Of a DNA stretch of 33,047 bases, positions 23,472-33,047 are shown one piece after another. Position 1 is the first letter of the stretch, and every line of letters starts with the position of its first letter. The DNA is taken from contig JAUCGG010000038.1 of assembly GCA_030378015.1 (NCBI GenBank), positions 1-33,047 on the forward strand. The letters are read 5' to 3'. A program made the position numbers and the translations under genes. The notes under the pieces are model-generated. The model was not told where the DNA came from. It did no database searches and saw only the letters and a list, made by a program, of their open reading frames with translations. This DNA is from Desulfococcaceae bacterium HSG8 (GTDB lineage: Bacteria; Desulfobacterota; Desulfobacteria; Desulfobacterales; 4be13).

Positions 23472-23834
23472 ATGTCTATATTATTAATTATTGTACATGT
23501 AATTGTTTGTGTGGCGCTAATTATGATTGTGCTGTTGCAAACCGGAAAAGGAGCTGATATGGGCGCTGCTTTCGGAGGCGGGGGCAGTCAGACATTGTTC
23601 GGCACTTCCGGAGCGTCAACTTTTCTGAGCAAGGCAACAACAGTAGCAGCAATTGTATTCATGGTAACATCCTTGGGGCTTGCTTATGTATCCAGCCGTT
23701 CAACCAGCAGTTCTGTTATGAGGGATATGAAAGCCCCGGTAGAGGAATCTGCTGCTCCGCAATCAGATGCAAGTGAGCAGCCAAAGCCGGAAGCTTCTCA
23801 GCCGGCAGCGGATCAGGATAAGCAGGAAGATTAA
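23472..23834 (+). CDS. secG: Preprotein translocase subunit SecG
   Basis: A 120-residue inner-membrane protein that assists SecYE. Two hydrophobic segments (residues ~3-22 and ~53-73) flank the conserved [20 protein letters not shown] loop. The C-terminal ~40 residues are a Ser/Pro/Glu/Gln-rich tail ([18 protein letters not shown]), longer than needed for function but common in this family. The secG-tRNA-Leu neighbourhood is widespread in proteobacteria. Confidence 0.96.
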   Translation: MSILLIIVHVIVCVALIMIVLLQTGKGADMGAAFGGGGSQTLFGTSGASTFLSKATTVAAIVFMVTSLGLAYVSSRSTSSSVMRDMKAPVEESAAPQSDASEQPKPEASQPAADQDKQED

Positions 23835-23849
23835 AGTTTTTACATACGT

Positions 23850-23936
23850 GCCGAAGTGGTGGAATTTGGTAGACACGCTATCTTGAGGGGGTAGTGGGCC
23901 ACGCCCGTGCCGGTTCAAGTCCGGCCTTCGGCACCA
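23850..23936 (+). tRNA. tRNA-Leu(GAG)
   Basis: An 87-nt class II tRNA with CCA encoded. The acceptor stem GCCGAAG pairs with CTTCGGC, the anticodon arm is CTATC-TTGAGGG-GGTAG with anticodon GAG, a long variable arm (TGGGCCACGCCCG) follows, and the T arm is GCCGGTTCAAGTCCGGC. It lies 15 bp after secG. Confidence 0.97.
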
Positions 23937-23952
23937 AAACAAAATATAAAAG

Positions 23953-23987
23953 GCGCAACCTGTTTATTTAAGGGTTGCGCTTTTTTT
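23953..23987 (+). terminator. Rho-independent terminator after tRNA-Leu
   Basis: GCGCAACC and GGTTGCGC form an 8-bp stem with a 12-nt loop, followed by seven T residues. It should end the gap-tpiA-secG-tRNA transcript. Confidence 0.93.
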
Positions 23988-24002
23988 GTTCTTTGTACAG
24001 GG

Positions 24003-24636
24003 AATTATAAAATTAGGTGAGTTCAACAATCCTCGCAGTTTGTAGTTCCGCCTTTAGGCGGCGTGGAATCTATAATGTGCTCCCCAAAAACTGGACAATC
24101 TGTTAAGGAAGCGGGAATCCCATTCTGTATGGGACAAAAGTCGACACGCTTCCACTGAAGAAAATCACGGGCAGCCCGGGGCTTATCCACGGACTGTTTG
24201 TTAAGGGATGGTCTGATTAGATTAGAGATCAGGCATGGGCAGCCCTTGTTCCCAAACTCCGTTTGGGAACACACCTGCCCGGCAAACTCTGTTTGCCATG
24301 CAAAACGGAGTTTTGCGTGCAGTTGCGTTCCCGAACGGAGTTCGGAACGAGGACCTGGCCGGCTCACCTGACACTTTTAATTGCACCCATCAGACCTGCA
24401 AGGTTTTGAAAACCTCGCAGGTCTTCGAATACCGGGAAACTTTTGCCCGGGTTATAAAAGCTTCCGGGGATTTTCGCAAGGCAAAGCAAGCTTTGCACTC
24501 CGCTGAATTTGTAACTCTGACGTTAACTTCAGATACCGTTTTTGTTACCTACTACACTTTGAAAGTCCGTGTCCCTTACAAATTTGGCTGGTTAATGTAA
24601 AATCAGCCTGTTAGCGTCTTGGGAAGGGTCATGAAT
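24003..24636. other. Repeat mosaic, no gene recognised
   Basis: This stretch contains pieces of several dispersed repeats. GTAGTTCCGCCTTTAGGCGG at 24043 matches the inside of family B. CAAACTCCGTTTGGGAACAC and CGTTCCCGAACGGAGTTCGG around 24256-24350 are complementary. CAGACCTGCAAGGTTTTG and AAAACCTCGCAGGTCT at 24389-24424 form a hairpin, and GCAAAGCAAGCTTTGCACTC near 24482 matches 2097-2122. The open frames here run through these repeats, and I do not call them. Confidence 0.6.
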
Positions 24637-27600
24637 TTACGAAGGGTGTATTCGGTAATCATGGTCGCGGCGATCATAATCCATATCCGGAGGCAGAACA
24701 CTGCCAATAAATTTCCCGATCTTCTCCACGATCCTCTCCGCGGATATCCCGAAAAGTTCACTGATTGCAACACGCTCAAGCAGCCTGTCCTCCCAGGCAA
24801 TGTTGTTTTCATGAGCAAAATTCTTAATGCGTTCATACTTGCCGCCGAGGGCTTTTATCTTCACAGGCAGGGGAACATTCTCTTTGAAGGTGACGTCCAG
24901 CAGCAACAGGTACTCAACCATGGAGGGCGAGGAAATAAACGGGATGACCAGGATGCTGCGTTCATCTTTCCTGCCCTTGCCGATATAAACATTTCCTTCC
25001 TTTACAATGATTTTTTTGGTTCCTTTGAGAATATTATCCTTTTTAACCCGTGACTGAATGCCTGCGGATGTCCCTTCCTGCCTGACGACTTCAATCCGGG
25101 TTTCATCAGTGTATTCGCCAAGAACGTTCAGACCCCTGACCTGATAAAGCGTAATCCCCTGCACCCCGGAAATAATGCCTTGGAGATTTCTGAGGACGAT
25201 AATATTCGGCGGGGTGATCTGGGAGGTTTTGAAGCCCTGGGCATCCAGGGTATCAAAAAGTATGCCCTCCTCGGCCTTTTCGCTTATGCGGCTGGTCCCG
25301 ACGGTGACGGTTTTCGCCTGATGCTTGATTGCATCCACAGGACGCGCCATACCGTTGACAGATCTTCCCAGGCACTCGAATAAAAGGTTCAGCATGGTAA
25401 GGGCCGTGCCTTTTCTGCTGAAATCAATTTCAAAATCAGCCACAGGCAGACGCCCGGAAAGGTATTTCAGGAGCAGGGTGAGATCCGAAGACGCCACAAA
25501 GCCCATGGAGGATGGCAGGCGGTTTTCAGACTTTTTCTTTTTAAATTCGTTATAGAAGCGGGCGATTTTCTCCCGGAAAGGATTCTCAAGAACCAGTTCA
25601 TAGACATCCAGCCCTTTTTCCGCATAGCTGTCAATATCCGCCCGGAGTTCCTCTCGAAAATCATAAAGAAATCGTGACCCGCCATTAATGGAAAGGGCCG
25701 CGTAATATCCCCACAGATGCCCTACCAGTGTGTTGACAATGGGTGCGAGATGTTCGCTGACAGCCGGGACATGAAAAACATCCTCCGCATAAGGATCAAA
25801 ACGGTTTTCGCCTTCATTTGCGATGATCACCGGGAGAGCCTTGTGAGCGCTGAATATGGCTGTATCTTTGATGATGTCCCCCATGACGGTCTCCCTTGTT
25901 CCCGCAGCGCAGACAATGATCAGGGGTTCGGATGAAAGATCAATATGCTTTTTATCTTCCACATAGTCAGAGGATATGGTTTTATAGCAAAGCTCACTCA
26001 GTTTGATGCGTATCTCATCAGCGGAAGTCTTATTCGGGCCGCTTCCCACTGCAGCCCAGTATGCACGGGTTGTAGCGATGCGTTTCGCTGATTCCTCGAT
26101 CCTGTCACATAAGGAAAGGATTTTTCGCATATGGCCGGGCAGTTCTTGCAGTGCCCTGATTTCGCCAGTTACAAAAGCGTCGCTGCGGGCCCCTTTCAAC
26201 CGGGCCATGTGAAGCCCCAGTATAGCGCCGGCCACGATCTGAGAGTAAAAAGCTTTGGTGGATGCCACAGACATCTCGATATCCCTGCCGCTGCTGGTGT
26301 ACATCACTCCGTCAACCTTGAACGTAATATCCGAATCCCGTCGGTTTACAATGGCAAGCGTATGCGCGCCCCGCTCTCTCACCATATCCACAGTGCGGTT
26401 AGTGTCTGTTGTCGTACCGGACTGGCTGATGGCGATCACAAGCGAATCCTTCATCGCATCAGCGTCGTCATGCTCATTCAGGGTGAACCCGCTCAGTTCC
26501 GAGGCTTTCAGCGAACGGATGAGAAGCGAGGGGTCGTTCATATAATAGTTCAGGATATCCGCGCATCCCTGGGCTGCCACGCCGGCCGTCCCCTGTCCGA
26601 CAAAAAATATCCTTCGGATTTTACCTTCTATCAGATGGGTTTCCAGGGATTTGGGAAATACTTTCTCATCCAGTGAGATAACGAAGTTTGAAGTTTGAAG
26701 TTTGAAGTTTGAAGTTTCTCCTTCCGGGATTTTCCAGCGGTTCTGAAGGGTCTTTTCCACGGAAGCCGGGGCCTCTGAAATTTCTTTCAGGAAATAATGG
26801 GGAAATCCCTGGCGGTCAATATCCCTGGATGTGATCTCCGTATGTTTTATGTCCTCTTTTTTGAAAGTGATCGGGGTTCCGTCGTAATACATTGCCCTGA
26901 TCCCGTCGGGTCCTCCTGCGTCCTGACTCAGCACAAATATCTGTCCCTGGGTTGCGCCGCTTTTACCTTCTATGGTTTTTTCCCCGTCCACCTTCAGGTA
27001 AGAGGAGGTTTCTTCAACAAATCCGTAAACCTCGGATGCAGGCATGTAATGATGATTCCCCAGCCCCACAAAGATCGCCTGCCCGCTCCCTCTCTGCGCG
27101 AGAAAAAGTTTGCCCGGGGCAAGGTCAGTATGCATGGATATCGCGTGAGAGCCTTCAAAATCATTGACTGCCAGGCGGAACGCCTCCTCCGCATCTGCTC
27201 CTTGCCGGATATATTTTTCCACTTGCAAGGGGATGATCTTTGTATCCGTAGTGATATCTTCGGGTATGGGATTTCCGTTTTCGCAGGCTTTTTTCAGTTC
27301 CAGGTAATTATCAATATCCCCGTTCAGGCAGACATGGATAATCCCCCTGTTTCCGGATGAATCTCCCGCGACTTTATTATCCAGGGGATGGCAGTTGGGT
27401 TCGCTGATCGCACCTACAGAGGCCCATCGGGTATGAGACAGGACAGTATGGTATTCATGGGGAAAATCAACAACCATATGAAGGATATCGTCACTTCTTA
27501 TCTGTTCGCGCAGGAAGCTGACATTATCTCCGAGGCTCCCTATTTCCGCGGCAATCTTATAAGTAAAGGTAATCGCCGTATTATTTATGCTGATACTCCT

Positions 27601-28302
27601 GTTAACCAGGACATCTTTTTCCGAGCGTTCCTGAAGCTGCTCTGAAAGACCGTATTCACTGAGTTTTTTTCGGAATTTTTCAAACTCGGAGCCGTTCAGG
27701 ATGAACATGAGGGATATTCCTGCTGAATCCCGCCCCCTGACCTCAAGGCGGTCAATGCTGTTTAGCACTGCATTTATGTTTTTGAAGATGGTCAGTTGTC
27801 CGTTGTCCGTTGCTCCGGCGTGAGCTTCGTCGAACGCTCGTTGTCCGTTATCCGTTATCAGTTGGGCGGTCTTCCGGATGTTCTCCGTGATTTCACGAGT
27901 AAGACACCATGCAGTATCTTTTAATATCTCAATATTCCCGGATATGATATCCACATCCCCGGAACTGAGGCGCCCCATATTATCAGACAGCATTTTTGTT
28001 TCTTCTTCGATTATGGCGGAAAGCTGATCCGAGATTTTTAAAATATCATCCTGAATCTGTCCGCTCCTGAAAATCTCAACAAAAATATCATCTTTTTTCA
28101 AGGAAGTGACCGCGTCCCCAAGCTTATCAAGAAGCTTTTTTCCGCCCAGGTAATATTCTTCCGGAGAAAGATCATTTTTCTGACAGGAAGCAAAATTGTA
28201 TTCACGGGTTTTTATGACCATATCACCCAGGGAGGCCATATCAACATGACTGTCTGTCGTATTTTTCCTTTTGATTGAAACAATCCCGGCAAGTCCGCAC
28301 AT
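24637..28302 (-). CDS. Giant GlmS-like protein: glutamine amidotransferase plus two SIS domains plus novel C-terminus
   Basis: At 1221 residues it is twice the size of GlmS (~610). The Ntn-type glutaminase starts MCGLAGIVS with Cys as residue 2; the chain then carries ~165 extra residues before LEVRGRDSAGISL. SHTRWASVGAISEPNCHP, LNGDIDNY and QRGSGQAIFVGLG follow GlmS order. HYFLKEISEAPASVEKTLQNR starts the isomerase half: SIS1 (~565-720) has GQGTAG, ISQSGTTTDTNRTVD and SVASTKAF; SIS2 (~745-890) has GSGPNK and KKHIDLSSEPL, which keeps the His that opens the sugar ring in GlmS. Residues ~900-1221 match nothing I know and replace the usual ...KSVTVE end. By homology it aminates a ketose phosphate or similar sugar. 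Heptamer repeats encode residues ~145-171 and ~529-537. AAGGA supports the start. Confidence 0.85.
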   Translation of the reverse strand: MCGLAGIVSIKRKNTTDSHVDMASLGDMVIKTREYNFASCQKNDLSPEEYYLGGKKLLDKLGDAVTSLKKDDIFVEIFRSGQIQDDILKISDQLSAIIEEETKMLSDNMGRLSSGDVDIISGNIEILKDTAWCLTREITENIRKTAQLITDNGQRAFDEAHAGATDNGQLTIFKNINAVLNSIDRLEVRGRDSAGISLMFILNGSEFEKFRKKLSEYGLSEQLQERSEKDVLVNRSISINNTAITFTYKIAAEIGSLGDNVSFLREQIRSDDILHMVVDFPHEYHTVLSHTRWASVGAISEPNCHPLDNKVAGDSSGNRGIIHVCLNGDIDNYLELKKACENGNPIPEDITTDTKIIPLQVEKYIRQGADAEEAFRLAVNDFEGSHAISMHTDLAPGKLFLAQRGSGQAIFVGLGNHHYMPASEVYGFVEETSSYLKVDGEKTIEGKSGATQGQIFVLSQDAGGPDGIRAMYYDGTPITFKKEDIKHTEITSRDIDRQGFPHYFLKEISEAPASVEKTLQNRWKIPEGETSNFKLQTSNFVISLDEKVFPKSLETHLIEGKIRRIFFVGQGTAGVAAQGCADILNYYMNDPSLLIRSLKASELSGFTLNEHDDADAMKDSLVIAISQSGTTTDTNRTVDMVRERGAHTLAIVNRRDSDITFKVDGVMYTSSGRDIEMSVASTKAFYSQIVAGAILGLHMARLKGARSDAFVTGEIRALQELPGHMRKILSLCDRIEESAKRIATTRAYWAAVGSGPNKTSADEIRIKLSELCYKTISSDYVEDKKHIDLSSEPLIIVCAAGTRETVMGDIIKDTAIFSAHKALPVIIANEGENRFDPYAEDVFHVPAVSEHLAPIVNTLVGHLWGYYAALSINGGSRFLYDFREELRADIDSYAEKGLDVYELVLENPFREKIARFYNEFKKKKSENRLPSSMGFVASSDLTLLLKYLSGRLPVADFEIDFSRKGTALTMLNLLFECLGRSVNGMARPVDAIKHQAKTVTVGTSRISEKAEEGILFDTLDAQGFKTSQITPPNIIVLRNLQGIISGVQGITLYQVRGLNVLGEYTDETRIEVVRQEGTSAGIQSRVKKDNILKGTKKIIVKEGNVYIGKGRKDERSILVIPFISSPSMVEYLLLLDVTFKENVPLPVKIKALGGKYERIKNFAHENNIAWEDRLLERVAISELFGISAERIVEKIGKFIGSVLPPDMDYDRRDHDYRIHPS
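26691..26716. repeat. Heptamer array (AAGTTTG) inside the GlmS-like gene
   Basis: Nearly four AAGTTTG units in a row, read on the minus strand as NFKLQTSNF at residues ~529-537, in the linker just ahead of the first SIS domain. The 7-bp period does not keep codon phase per unit, so three units encode seven residues. Confidence 0.85.
27790..27868. repeat. Heptamer array (GTCCGTT) inside the GlmS-like gene
   Basis: GTTGTCCGTTGTCCGTTG, a 33-bp spacer holding GTGAGCTTCGTCGAACGCTC, then GTTGTCCGTTATCCGTTATC. It encodes ITDNGQRAFDEAH...TDNGQL at residues ~145-171, within the extra N-terminal insert of the amidotransferase domain. Confidence 0.8.
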
Positions 28303-28319
28303 AATTTTATCCTTTCATT

Positions 28320-30275
<1,956 letters not shown>

Positions 30276-30884
30276 TTAGGATTTTTGTAGTATTCCGAGG
30301 ATAATTGTAAACACGTTTTCCATATCCTCCGGTACACGATAAGTATGTAAATCCTTATAGATGTTCTTTGCCTTTCTTTCCAAAACACCGAAACGCCAAA
30401 GTTCGCCGATACTCACTGCTCCGTAAAGCAGTTCCGGAGAGCCTTCTTCCTCATACTTGTCCAATGCGATCATTTCTGCTGTAAGCTGATTAAAGCCTTT
30501 GTCCAAATCACCTTTCTTTGCTTCTATGACTATGAGTTCCTGTTCGGAGCGTATGAGATAGTCTAACGATCCGCCTAATTTATCATCAATTTCAATCGGA
30601 TATTCCACATTTATTTTTGCTTTAACATGGCGGATAATCCCCCAGAGAACCGGAGCAATCATGAACTCTCTTTTTGCCATTTCAGAATTTAATGTGATTT
30701 TGGGCAGTATCTCATAAAAGTTTTCCTGCCATTTCATTATTTCTTTCTGATCCGTTTTTTTTGCAACTGGCAAATCAAGTATCTTTGTATCAAATGAATA
30801 TCCGAACTCAGAAGCTATTTCTTCTGTCGGATTATTCATATCAAAATAATCAGCAAATGTATTTTTTTTATCTTTTTTGAAAAT
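30276..30884 (-). CDS. PD-(D/E)XK nuclease-like protein of unknown function
   Basis: GGSLDYLIRSEQELIVIEAKKGDLDKGFNQLTAEM contains the Asp ... (I/V)EAK pattern of the PD-(D/E)XK nuclease fold, preceded by a Glu-rich helix (ILPKITLNSEMAKREFMIAPVL). The first ATG is at 30839 (187 aa), but the frame stays open and protein-like upstream (FKKDKKNTFADYFD), and AGGGGA sits seven bases before an ATT codon at 30884, giving 203 codons. I give that longer extent; no ATG, GTG or TTG lies in it. Such stand-alone proteins often sit in defence or mobile regions, and the neighbours here are toxin remnants. DNA cleavage is not proven. Confidence 0.6.
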   Translation of the reverse strand: MFKKDKKNTFADYFDMNNPTEEIASEFGYSFDTKILDLPVAKKTDQKEIMKWQENFYEILPKITLNSEMAKREFMIAPVLWGIIRHVKAKINVEYPIEIDDKLGGSLDYLIRSEQELIVIEAKKGDLDKGFNQLTAEMIALDKYEEEGSPELLYGAVSIGELWRFGVLERKAKNIYKDLHTYRVPEDMENVFTIILGILQKS

Positions 30885-31260
30885 TACTTTTCCCCTATCT
30901 TTAATTTCCTAAAATTTTGTAAATGTGAATCCTAACGGGCATCTTTTTATTTCTTTCCATCATGCTGACCGCTTCGATGAGATCAGCTCCGCATTCTCAG
31001 CCATAAGCCACCGATTTCACATCCCACGCTACGTTCACAAAGTATTGTCAGAAGATAAGCTGGTAGAATAGCATAACATATTGACAATGCACAACATGTT
31101 GAAAAATATGCAAACCAGTCTGTAAGTTTTGGCTTTGCCTCGTAAGTCATGTTATTCCATACGCGTGTAGCGGAGTAAGAAACTGTCAGCAACGACAGGT
31201 TAAACTCCTATTTCTCATTAATGAGAAACGAAACTGACAATCAGATCAGCGCACCCGTTT
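30885..31260. other. Gap without recognisable gene
   Basis: Short open stretches occur on both strands but none resembles a protein I know. On the plus strand, SAISHRFHIPRYVHKVLSED (around 30996-31056) has a coding look but no start or continuation. An 18-bp palindrome lies at 31211-31228. Confidence 0.4.
31211..31228. repeat. Palindrome TTTCTCATTAATGAGAAA
   Basis: A perfect 18-bp palindrome downstream of the YoeB remnant. A close variant (TCTCATT, TAATT, AATGAGA) lies at 32105-32123 upstream of the antitoxin-PIN gene; both are followed by AACNGAACTGA-like sequence. They bracket the toxin module and may be operators or element ends. Confidence 0.7.
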
Positions 31261-31383
31261 CTATTCATAATGTGTCCACATTCGTATGATTTTGACCACT
31301 TTATCTTCTTCAATTATCTGATAAACCAGACGACGCTGAATATTGATTCGTCTGGAACAGTATTCCGACAAAGGATGCCGTCA
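31261..31383 (-). pseudogene. yoeB: YoeB/Txe toxin C-terminal remnant
   Basis: Directly after the stop of the PIN gene and in the same frame, the sequence reads RHPLSEYCSRRINIQRRLVYQ then IIEEDKVVKIIRMWTHYE and a stop. This matches the last ~40 residues of Txe/YoeB mRNA interferases (HPLSG..SRRIN..HRLVY...IIS...HY). The N-terminal half is missing, replaced by the PIN gene. It has no start of its own. Confidence 0.8.
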
Positions 31384-32055
31384 ATTAAACCAATTTTCCA
31401 GTTTTAAATCTGTAAAATACTGAAAATCAATAATATTGCGTGTTACTAAAATCAAATCATTTGTCTTGGCAACTGATGCAATTTGTGCATCTAAAAAAGG
31501 TGGCGATTTTCCAATATTTTGCAAACGTGCTGTTTCTTTACCATGCCATATTGCTGCCTCTTTTGTATAAGGCAATATTGTCAATTTATAAAGAATAGCT
31601 TCAATATAATGCAAAATCCTTGAACGCTTTTTCGATTCAGGCATTTGATACGCGCCTTTTGTCAACTCATAAATCACAAAAACAGGGATTGCAATTTTAG
31701 AATTATAAAAGTTAATATTATCAATAGTTTGTTTATTAGGGAATGGTTTTATAGGTTCCGATATAATATTTGTATCCAACAAATAAACTAAACTCATAAT
31801 CTTCCACTCCCGCGGTCTGTTTCTGTCAAAAACAGAAATATCTATATCAAGCGGGTCTGATTCAACTTCTTTAAGAAATTCTTTTAAAGCCGAAACAAAC
31901 GCCGTCGGATTTTGTTTAACACTCTCATTTTGTTTATCAAACTGCATATTCCCTTTTAAAAATAAGCTGAAATTCAAAACTTCCCGCTGTCTTTCCACTG
32001 GCAAACTATGCACGGTTGATAAAATTTCTTGCTCAATTGTAGTATTTAGCTGCAT
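31381..32055 (-). CDS. Fused antitoxin-PIN toxin (VapBC-like)
   Basis: One 224-residue frame joins two usually separate genes. Residues 1-~83 are a DUF2281-type antitoxin: EILSTVHSLPVERQREVLNFSLFLK followed by an acidic tail (SALKEFLKEVESDPLDIDISVF). Residues ~87-224 are a complete PIN-domain RNase: VYLLDTNIISE (first Asp), IYELTKGAY (Glu), and PPFLDAQIASVAKTNDLILVTRN with the remaining acidic residues. The internal ATG at 31797 is preceded by GGAGTGGAAG, so a free toxin could also be made. VapC enzymes cut tRNA or rRNA; antitoxins bind and block them. Its 3' end abuts the YoeB remnant. Confidence 0.8.
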   Translation of the reverse strand: MQLNTTIEQEILSTVHSLPVERQREVLNFSLFLKGNMQFDKQNESVKQNPTAFVSALKEFLKEVESDPLDIDISVFDRNRPREWKIMSLVYLLDTNIISEPIKPFPNKQTIDNINFYNSKIAIPVFVIYELTKGAYQMPESKKRSRILHYIEAILYKLTILPYTKEAAIWHGKETARLQNIGKSPPFLDAQIASVAKTNDLILVTRNIIDFQYFTDLKLENWFN

Positions 32056-32104
32056 TATTTTTCTCCTGATTTTTAAAACCTCTGAAGTTATCGATAAAAA
32101 GATA

Positions 32105-32123
32105 TCTCATTTAATTAATGAGA
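32105..32123. promoter_or_regulatory. Palindrome upstream of the antitoxin-PIN gene
   Basis: TCTCATT, a TAATT centre and AATGAGA lie 50-68 bp before the antitoxin start. This is where an autoregulatory operator would be expected. The rest of the 32056-32285 gap has no recognisable gene. Confidence 0.45.
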
Positions 32124-32285
32124 AACAGAACTGATCATCGTGAAGCTATTTCGAAGAACAATTCCCATGCTTTTTTCATTTTCTTTTTCGACGATGGCAT
32201 TCTTCTCTCTTGTCATGAGAATCTGTTTCACATCCCGATTACATTTTTACTCAATTTGTTAGTTTTCTATTTTGATAACAAATGG

Positions 32286-32797
32286 TTAATAAAACCCGAA
32301 TAACCCGCTAAGGTCTTTAACCTGCTTTGATGTTTTACATATTCGGGCAATATTTCTTTCTGTCAATAGCCCCGCATTTCTTGTCCCGCTATAAATCTTA
32401 GGTCTTTCAATACCTTTCGGATATAATCCTGGTTTCTTCAGAAACGGGCACGCTCTTTTCTCGTTTGTACAAACCAGCCTGACTTTCGAGACAATTACTA
32501 TTGCAACAAGATGAGGATCGTCAAAGTCTGGATGAGAAAAATTATCCTGTATCTTTCTTTGTTCCTTATCAACCTCTTTCCCGTCAACTTCAACCACCCT
32601 GCCAGCTCGCCTGAATTGACCGATGATACGATGATATTTCTTAGCTTTGGCAAGTTCTTTTTTATATTTACTGCCTCCAAACACTATTCTGCCGCTACCA
32701 GCAGCTATCCATCTTAAAACCGGTCTAATTCTTCATGGTCGCTTGCTTTGCCTTCAAAAACAGATGAAAAGGCACATGTATCTATGACTATGCACAT
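32286..32797 (-). pseudogene. PIN-like nuclease gene broken by a frameshift
   Basis: From ATG 32797 the frame reads MCIVIDTCAFSSVFEGKASD then HEEL, a PIN-like start with the first Asp, and stops at once (DRF stop). Shifting by one base near 32720 restores PVLRWIAAGSGRIVFGGSKY and the remaining 132 residues: KKELAKAKKYHRII, DDPHLVAIVIVSKVRLVCTNE, and PKIYSGTRNAGLL. A single missing base explains this; total length would be ~170 aa. Its start overlaps the end of the upstream ATPase gene by 10 bp, so the two form a coupled pair. If the shift is a sequencing error, the gene is intact. Confidence 0.7.
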
Positions 32798-33047
32798 AAA
32801 CCCAGCAGATTCATCTCTTCTTTTATAAAAAAATCCCTGTAACCTTCGGGCTGATCATGGGGTAATTCGCCATCATCCGATATTTCAAGCTGATATACTT
32901 TGTTACCTTTGTCAAACCGCTCGAAATACAGAATTTGTGATTCCGGCTTTGTTTTCACCATGTTTTTGCGATAATTTATTCTGAAGCGGTCAATAGTATA
33001 ATCGCTGTGAGTTTCTATAAAAAATTTTTTCTTTTCAAAAACTGATA
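32788..33047 (-). CDS. AAA/OLD-like ATPase, C-terminal part only
   Basis: The gene begins beyond the window; the last ~85 residues read SVFEKKKFFIETHSDYTIDR, FRINYRKN, ESQILYFERFDKGNKVYQLE, then DGELPHDQPEGYRDFFIKEE and MNLLGLCA. FFIETHSDYTIDRFR is the post-Walker B sensor/H segment of the AAA_15/DUF3696 SMC-like ATPases, which occur with nuclease partners in defence systems. The stop at 32788 lies inside the start of the PIN-like gene, so translation is probably coupled. The Walker motifs are outside the window. Confidence 0.7.
   Translation of the reverse strand, partial: SVFEKKKFFIETHSDYTIDRFRINYRKNMVKTKPESQILYFERFDKGNKVYQLEISDDGELPHDQPEGYRDFFIKEEMNLLGLCA

Noticed and set aside
24023-24600. 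Open frames on both strands in the repeat mosaic
   Set aside because: They run through dispersed repeats and palindromes without ribosome sites or recognisable domains.
30983-31192. 69-residue minus-strand frame with a hydrophobic stretch
   Set aside because: No ribosome site, no similarity I can name, and it lies in a gap with signs of decay.

Overview
This window reads as chromosomal DNA of a Gram-negative, anaerobic deltaproteobacterium, most likely a Desulfobacterota/Desulfobacterales sulfate reducer. The evidence is an lptC-lptA-lptB-rpoN-hpf-ptsN-rapZ-EIIA(Man) cluster with a Kdo synthesis gene in front of it (LPS outer membrane), a DUF39 homocysteine-biosynthesis protein of the kind found in methanogens and sulfate reducers, an archaeal-type thymidylate synthase-like protein, and many short repeats resembling those of large-genome filamentous or aggregate-forming bacteria. 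The species cannot be fixed from sequence alone.

Layout. 1-6.2 kb: repeats, a ThyA-like protein (-), remnants of a higBA toxin-antitoxin pair, glnS (-), a decayed nucleotidyltransferase-like fragment and a four-helix membrane protein (-). 6.2-13.4 kb: a YciO/Sua5-family protein (+), then on the minus strand rpsA with a very long acidic repeat tail, cmk, an N-terminally truncated caspase-like protein overlapping cmk, the DUF39 protein and an M23 peptidase. 13.8-21.3 kb (+): a KdsA-KdsC fusion, lptC, lptA, lptB, rpoN, hpf, ptsN, rapZ and a mannose-type PTS EIIA; together these make Kdo, move LPS across the periplasm, and link sigma-54, nitrogen-PTS and amino-sugar control. 21.6-24 kb (+): gap, tpiA, secG, tRNA-Leu(GAG) and a clear terminator. 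24.6-29.7 kb (-): a 1221-residue GlmS-like protein and a KdnB-like iron alcohol dehydrogenase. 30.2-33 kb (-): a PD-(D/E)XK-like protein, a YoeB/Txe toxin remnant, a fused antitoxin-PIN protein, a frameshifted PIN-like gene and the C-terminus of an AAA/OLD-like ATPase. This last part looks like a decaying defence/toxin-antitoxin island that runs off the window edge.

The most unusual signal is the repeat load. At least five families of short inverted or heptameric repeats fill nearly every gene border. Several reach into genes: they supply stop codons or C-terminal residues (the 235-aa membrane protein, cmk, rapZ, the Fe-ADH), an N-terminal segment (lptA) and internal linkers (the GlmS-like protein). 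One 201-bp inverted repeat has symmetric paired changes in its two arms that keep a local hairpin intact. Two genes (lptC and the PD-(D/E)XK-like one) have no ATG/GTG/TTG at the start suggested by their ribosome binding site.
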